This document shows positions 57,401 through 64,000 of a stretch of 64,000 nucleotides of DNA, piece after piece. The DNA comes from Balanoglossus misakiensis (taxonomy: Eukaryota > Hemichordata), in assembly GCA_040954595.2 (NCBI GenBank), contig CM082578.2, forward strand, positions 186,001 through 250,000, read 5' to 3'. The notes beneath the pieces are model-generated. The model was not told the DNA's origin. It saw nothing but the letters and a program-made list of their open reading frames with translations, and made no database searches. The translations under genes and the position numbers were made by a program. How positions within the stretch are numbered: position 1 is the first letter of the stretch; each line of letters opens with the position of its first letter.

Positions 57401-60400
57401 TGTCAGATTTCCTACGGCATGGCTTGGCTAAAGCCCTGGCACTATAGAGCAGAAACACGCGTACAGAGACCACGTTGATCTACTCACATTTCCTTCGGCC
57501 TGGCACGGCTGATGCCCCGGCACTATATATAGGACACAGACTGGCGTAAGTTAACAACGGTAATCACGTCGGGTTTCCTACGGCCTGGCTCAGCTGAAGC
57601 CCCGGCACTCTAGAGCAGAAACAGGCGTACATTGACCACGTTGATCAAGTCAGATTTCCTACGGCGTGACTCGGCAGGTGCACCGGCTCTATATGACACA
57701 GACTAGCGTAAGTTATCAACGGTGATTACGTCGGATTTCCTACGGCCTGGTTTAGCTGAAGCCCCGGCACTTTAGAGCGGAAACACGCGTACATTGACCA
57801 CGATGATCAATTCAGATCTCCTACGGCCTGGCTCGACTAAAACCCCGGCACACCATGACAGACACTAGCGTTCGTTAGCAACGGTGATCAAGTCTGATTT
57901 CCTTCGGCCTGGCTCTGCAAAAGACCCGACACTCTAGTACAAAGACGTTGGCGAAGTCGGGCAAACCGAAGAGGGAAAGTCACAGCGGGTCAACACTCGA
58001 CATTTGTTCGGGTAGGACTGCATTATTGCCTGTCAATTTATAGAGAAAGCTCGAATTTAACCAGGGCGTTTCAAACACCGACGTTAGTTGGGGGCACGGC
58101 CTGCAGTACTGCCGGGTAAGCTGACATCGGCGTACCGCATGTAATGTAGGGGGGGGGAACAGAACGGTTTAATACTACATTTATCAGATATCAGCTAATT
58201 TTGGACAATCATCTTAAATCTAATTCATTTTTTCATATTTGGATATCTGATGATGTATGAAATTTCCATTATATGTAAAAATGGTGCTGATTATAAAAAT
58301 GCACTCTGAATGAGCTGATTTAATACAAAATTGCGTTTTATTCGTTTTTGCACCAAAAAGGTCATTTTTAGGCAAAACATTCTTTATTTTTTTAATTCGG
58401 TGACCTGATCATATATAAACAATTGCTTGTATGTTAAAAGTTTTTATGACTTTTAAAAGCAGTGACACTGGCGGCATTCAACACGAAAATAACAATTTTA
58501 GCCACAATTTGGTCAAAATGGTAAATTTTTAAAAATTACAAAAAAATACCTGTTTTCTACATTTTCGGAAATCTGATGGAGTATAGAATGCTCTTCGTAT
58601 GTATATATCGATACAAATTCAAAAAAAAAAGACCGTCTAATTTGGCTCACTGCAGGCAAAATTGCGTTTTACCAAATTTTCCTTGAAAATGTCACTTTTA
58701 GAAGAAAAAAAAATAAAAAAACCTTTGTTCTTCGAATTTGGTGCCCTGATCATATATGACATGTTGATTGTATGTTAAAACTTTCGACCACTCCAAAAAT
58801 GCAGATATATTGACGGAATTCAAGAAAAAATAGCCATTTTGGCCATATTTTGACAAAAATGGTAAATTTTTAAAAAATCATAAAAAAATTACTCTTTTCT
58901 TCATTTTCCGAAATATTATGGAGCATGAAGTGTCGTTCTCTTGTAAGAAGTGCAGCGAATTCCAGAAAAGGCGGTATAATTTGAATCACCCAAGACAAAA
59001 TTACCATTTTCGACTTTTTTTCGAAAAATTGTCTTTTTTACAAAATAAATAAGAATAAATTCTTTTCTTAGTTTCAAACGGGTAGAGATACTTTCCACAA
59101 GGGTTTTCTAACATTGAATTCCCGTTCATCAACTCAGATTTCCTACAGCATAAGTCGGCTAAAACCCTGACACTCTAGAGCAGAAACAGTTGCACACTGG
59201 TAACGTTGAACAAGTCGATTTTTCTATGGCCTGGCTCGGCTAAATCTCCGTCACAATATGACAGACACTAGCGTACGTTAGCAACGGTGATCAAGTCAGA
59301 TTTTCTACGGCATGGCTTAGATAAAGCCCCGGCACTCTAGAGCAGAAACACGCGTACAGAGACCACGTTGATCAAGTCTGATCTCCTACGGCTTGGCTCG
59401 ACTAAAACCCCGGCACACTATGACAGACACTAGCGTTCGTTAGCAACGTTGATCAAGTCAGATTTCCTACGGCATGGCTTGGCTAAAGCCCTGGCACTGT
59501 AGAGCAGAAACACGCGTACAGAGACCACGTTGATCTACTCACATTTCCTTCGGCCTGGCACGGCTGATGCCCCGGCACTATATATAGGACACAGACTGGC
59601 GTAAGTTAACAACGGTAATCACGTCGGGTTTCCTACGGCCTGGCTCAGCTGAAGCCCCGGCACTCTAGAGCAGAAACACGCGTACAGAGACCACGTTGAT
59701 CAAGTCTGATCTCCTACGGCTTGGCTCGACTAAAACCCCGGCACACTATGACAGACACTAGCGTTCGTTAGCAACGTTGATCATGTCAGATTTCCTACGG
59801 CATGGCTTGGCTAAAGCCCTGGCACTCTAGAGCAGAAACACGCGTACAGAGACCACGTTGATCTACTCACATTTCCTTCGGCCTGGCACGGCTGATGCCC
59901 CGGCACTATATATAGGACACAGACTGGCGTAAGTTAACAACGGTAATCACGTCGGGTTTCCTACGGTCTGGCTCAGCTGAAGCCCCGGCACTCTAGAGCA
60001 GAAACAGGCGTACATTGACCACGTTGATCAAGTCAGATTTCCTACGGCGTGACTCGGCTGGTGCACCGGCTCTATATGACACAGACAGGCGTAAGTTATC
60101 AACGGTGATTACGTCGGATTTCCTACGGCCTGGTTTAGCTGAAGCCCCGGCACTTTAGAGCGGAAACACGCGTACAAAAACCACGTTGATCTACTCACAT
60201 TTCCTTCGGCCTGGCACGGCTGATGCCCCGGCACTATATATAGGACACAGACTGGCGTAAGTTAACAACGGTAATCACGTCGGGTTTCCTGCGGCCTGGC
60301 TCAGCTGAAGCCCCGGTGCTCTAGAGCAGAAACAGGCGTACATTGACCACGTTGATCAAGTCAGATCTCCTACGGCCTGGCTCGACTAAAACCCCGGCAC

Positions 60401-63400
60401 ACCATGACAGACACTAGCGTTCGTTAGCAACGGTGATCAAGTCGGATTTCCTTCGGCCTGGCTCTGCAAAAGACCCGACACTCTAGTACAAAGACGTTGG
60501 CTAAGTCGAGCAAACCGAAGAGGGAAAGTCACAGCGGGTCAACACTCGACATTTGTTTGGGTAGGACTGCATTATTGCCTGTCAATTTATAGAGGAAGCC
60601 CGAATTTAACCAGGGCGTTTCCAACACCGATGTTAGTTGGGGGCACGGCCTGCAGTACTGCCGGGTAAGCTGACATCGGCGTACCGCATATAATGTAAGG
60701 GGGGGGGGGTGGGGGGGGGGAACGGAACGGTTCAATACTACATTTATTAGATATCAGCTAATTTTGGACAATCATCTAAAATCTAAATCATTTTTTCATA
60801 TTTGGATATCTGATGATGTAGGAAATTTCCATTATATGTAAAAATGGTGCTGATTATAAAAAATGCACTCTGAATGAGCTGATTTAATACAAAATTGCGT
60901 TTTATTCGTTTTTGCACCAAAAAGGTCATTTTTAGGCAAAACATTCTTTATTTTTTTAATTCGGTGACCTGATCATATATAAACAATTGCTTGTATGTTA
61001 AAAGTTTTTATGACTTTTAAAAGCAGTGACACTGGCGGCATTCAACACGAAAATAACAATTTTAGCCACAATTTGGTCAAAATGGTAAATTTTTGAAAAT
61101 TATAAAAAATACCTGTTTTCTACATTTTCGGAAATCTGATGGAGTATAGAATGCTCTTCGTATGTATATATCGATACAAATTCCACAAAAGACCGTCTAA
61201 TTTGGCTCACTGCAGACAAAATTGCGTTTTACCAAATTTTCCTTGAAAATGTCATTTTTAGAAAAAATAAATAAAAAAACCTTTGTTCTTCGAATTTGGT
61301 GCCCTGATCATATATGACATGTTGATTGTATGTTAAAACTTTCGACCACTCTAAAAATGCAGAGATATTGACGGAATTCAAGAAAAAATAGCCATTTTGG
61401 CCATACTTTGACAAAAATGGTAAATTTTTAAAAAATCATAAAAAATTAACTCTTTTCTTCATTTTCGGAAATATTATGGAGCATGAAGTGTCGTTCTCTT
61501 GTAAAAAGTGCTGCAAATTCCAGAAAAGGCGGTATAATTTGAATCACCCAAGACAAAATTACCATTTTCGACTTTTTTTCGAAAAATTGTCTTTTTTACA
61601 AAATAAATAAGAATAAATTCTTTTCTTAGTTTCAAACGGGTAGAGATACTTTCCACACGGGTTTCCTAACATTGACTTCCCGTTCATCAACTCAGATTTC
61701 CTACAGCATAAGTCGGCTAAAACCCTGACACTCTAGAGCAGAAACAGTTGCACACTGGAAACGTTGAACAAGTCGATTTTTCTACGGCCTGGCTCGGCTA
61801 AATCTCCGTCACAATATGACAGACACTAGCGTACGTTAGCAACGGTGATCAAGTGAGATTTTCTACGGCATGGCTTGGCTAAAGCCCTGGCACTCTAGAG
61901 CAGAAACACGCGAACAGAGACCACGTTGATCTACTCACATTTCCTTCGGCCTGGCACGGCTGATGCCCCGGCACTATATATATGACACAGACTGGCGTAA
62001 GTTAACAACGGTAATCACGTCGGGTTTCCTACGGCCTGGCTCAGCTGAAGCCCCGGCACTCTAGAGCAGAAACAGGCGTACATTGACCACGTTGATCAAG
62101 TCAGATTTCCTACGGCCTGGCTCGACTAAAACCCCGGCACACCATGACAGACACTAGCGTTCGTTAGCAACGGTGATCAAGTCGGATTTCCTTCGGCCTG
62201 GCTCTGCAAAAGATCCGACACTCTAGTACAAAGACGTTGGCTAAGTCGGGCAAACCGAAGAGGGAATGTCACAGCGGGTCAACACTCGACATTTGTTCGG
62301 GTAGGACTGCATTATTGCCTGTCAATTTATAGAGAAAGCCCGAATTTAACCAGGGCGTTTCAAACACCGACGTTAGTTGGGGGCACGGCCTGCAGTACTG
62401 CCGGGTAAGCTTACATCGGCGTACCGCATATAATGTAGGGGGGGGGGGACAGAACGGTTCAATACTACATTTATTAGATATCAGCTAATTTTGGACAATC
62501 ATCTAAAATCTAAATCATTTTTTCATATTTGGATATCTGATGATGTATGAAATTTCCATTTTATGTAAAAATGGTGCTGATTATAAAAAATGCACTCTGA
62601 ATGAGCTGATTTAATACAAAATTGCGTTTTTGCACCAAAAAGGTAATTTTTAGGCAAAACATTCTTTATTTTTTTTAATTCGGTGACCTGATCATATATA
62701 AACAATTGCTTGTATGTTAAACGTTTTTATGACTTTTAAAAGCAGTGACACTGGCGGCATTCAACACGAAAATAACAATTTTAGCCACAATTTGGTCAAA
62801 ATGGTAAATTTTTGAAAATTACAAAAAAGACCTGTTTTCTACATTTTCGGAAATCTGATGGAGTATAGAATGCTCTTCGTATGTATATATCGATACAAAT
62901 TCCACAAAAGACCGTCTAATTTGGCTCACTGCAGACGAAATTGCTTTTTACAAAATTTTCCTTGAAAATGTCATTTTTAGAAAAAAAACTAAAAAAACCT
63001 TTGTTCTTCGAATTTGGTGCCCTGATCATATATGACATGTTGATTGTATGTTAAAACTTTCGACCACTCCAAAAATGCAGAGATATTGACGGAATTCAAT
63101 AAAAAATAGCCATTTTGGCCATATTTTGACAAAAAAGGTAAATTTTTAAAAAATAATAAAAAATTAACTCTTTTCTTCATTTTCGGAAATATTATGGAGC
63201 ATGAAGTGTCGTTCTCTTGTAAAAAGTGCTGCAAATTGCAGAAAAGGCGGTATAATTTGAATCACCCAAGACAAAATTACCATTTTCGACTTTTTTTTCG
63301 AAAAATTGTCTTTTTTACAAAATAAATAAAAATAAATTATTTTATTAGTTTCAAACGGGTAGAGATACTTTCCACACGGATTTTCTAACATTGAATTCCC

Positions 63401-64000
63401 GTTCATCAACTCAGATTTCCTACAGCATAAGTCGGCTAAAATCCTGACACTCTAGAGCAGAAACAGTTGCACACTGGTAACGTTGAACAAGTCGATTTTT
63501 CTACGGCATGGCTCGGCTAAATCTTCGTCACAATATGACAGACACTATCGTACGTTAGCAACGGTGATCAAGTCAGATTTTCTACGGCATGGCTTGGATA
63601 AAGCCCCGGCACTCTAGAGCAGAAACACGCGTACAGAGACCACGTTGATCAAGTCTGATCTCCTACGGCTTGGCTCGACTAAAACCCCGGCACACTATGA
63701 TAGACACTAGAGTTCGTTAGCAACGTTGATCAAGTCAGATTTCCTACGGCATGGCTTGGCTAAAGCCCTGGCACTCTAGAGCAGAAACACGCGTACAAAA
63801 ACCACGTTGATCTACTCACATTTCCTTCGACCTGGCACGGCTGATGCCCCGGCACTATATATAGGACACAGACTGGCGTAAGTTAACAACGGTAATCACG
63901 TCGTGTTTCCTACGGCCTGGCTCAGCTGAAGCCCCGGCGCTCTAGAGCAGAAACAGGCGTACATTGACCACGTTGATCAAGTCAGATTTCCTACGGCGTG
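54403..64000 (-). repeat. 2-kb satellite, right block (- orientation), about 4.7 units
   Basis: Anchor ends at 56,083, 58,139, 60,689 and 62,429, giving spacings of 2,056, 2,550 and 1,740 bp. The long unit contains extra GC subrepeats and the short one lacks several. The unit variant with aatttaaatcacc (~56,934) matches the + units near 20.6 and 28.3 kb, so the two orientations draw on the same pool of variants. The array continues past the right window edge. G-runs (poly-C on the other strand) occur at each unit boundary; the one near 60,700-60,720 is interrupted by a T. Confidence 0.95.
59349..59986 (-). repeat. ~319-bp duplication of GC subrepeats
   Basis: The segment beginning acgcgtacagagaccacg at 59,349 recurs at 59,668 with the same following subrepeats, an offset of about 319 bp (four subrepeats). 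A further jump with tacaaaaaccacg occurs at ~60,173 and is also seen at ~63,795. Together they explain the 2,550-bp unit. Confidence 0.75.

Noticed and set aside
3430-63409. Recurrent 60-72-codon ORFs in the satellite (ESISTRLKLRKEF..., SKYGQNGYFFLNS..., LYAVRRCQLTRQY...)
   Set aside because: They recur because the satellite repeats. The first type starts at GTG, frames break by homopolymer length changes between copies, and no domain is recognisable.

Overview
The window is eukaryotic, repeat-dominated DNA with no recognisable host gene. Every convincing coding sequence belongs to a mobile element: a Tx1/L1-like LINE, a CR1/L2-like LINE and two BEL/Pao LTR retrotransposons. There are no operons, tRNA or rRNA genes. 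This mix fits an invertebrate animal genome (an aquatic deuterostome or mollusc would be typical). That is inference from element content; the species cannot be named from the sequence.

Layout. 1-~650 is a 70-bp minisatellite. ~651-1674 is unremarkable. 1675-2206 holds an unusual array of 17 degenerate 16-bp palindromes spaced 31-35 bp apart, followed by a 21-bp perfect inverted repeat. From 2325 to the right edge the background is one satellite with a ~2.05-kb unit. Each unit has a GC-richer half built of ~80-bp subrepeats, an AT-rich half built of three diverged ~330-bp subrepeats, and a poly-C tract at the unit boundary. The satellite reads in + orientation up to 36,244 and in - orientation from 42,963 onward.

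Elements inside the satellite. (1) A nearly full-length Tx1-like LINE (5104-11904) has a 12-bp target duplication and a poly-A tail. Its ORF1 is split by a 1,764-bp DNA transposon (6133-7896) with terminal inverted repeats and a 9-bp target duplication, and its ORF2 carries one frameshift. (2) A BEL/Pao element lacking the integrase core is folded into a palindrome: arms 36,245-39,261 and 39,920-42,962 are colinear and nearly identical around a 658-bp spacer. The mirror symmetry continues into the flanking satellite, which explains why the satellite flips orientation here. (3) A CR1/L2-like LINE (46,026-51,382) has an ORF1 with PHD, SGNH-hydrolase and zinc-knuckle domains and an ORF2 with endonuclease and RT. 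The two are in the same frame, separated by a single UGA and with no AUG for ORF2. (4) A 3' fragment of a second BEL/Pao element (52,972-54,402) carries part of the integrase and a probable LTR.

Relative history that can be read: satellite first; Tx1 LINE into satellite; DNA transposon into the LINE; BEL element into satellite, already integrase-deleted, then inverted duplication of its 3' part with flanking satellite, then small private changes in each arm. Tandem and segmental duplications, deletions and a micro-inversion show continuing turnover of the satellite.
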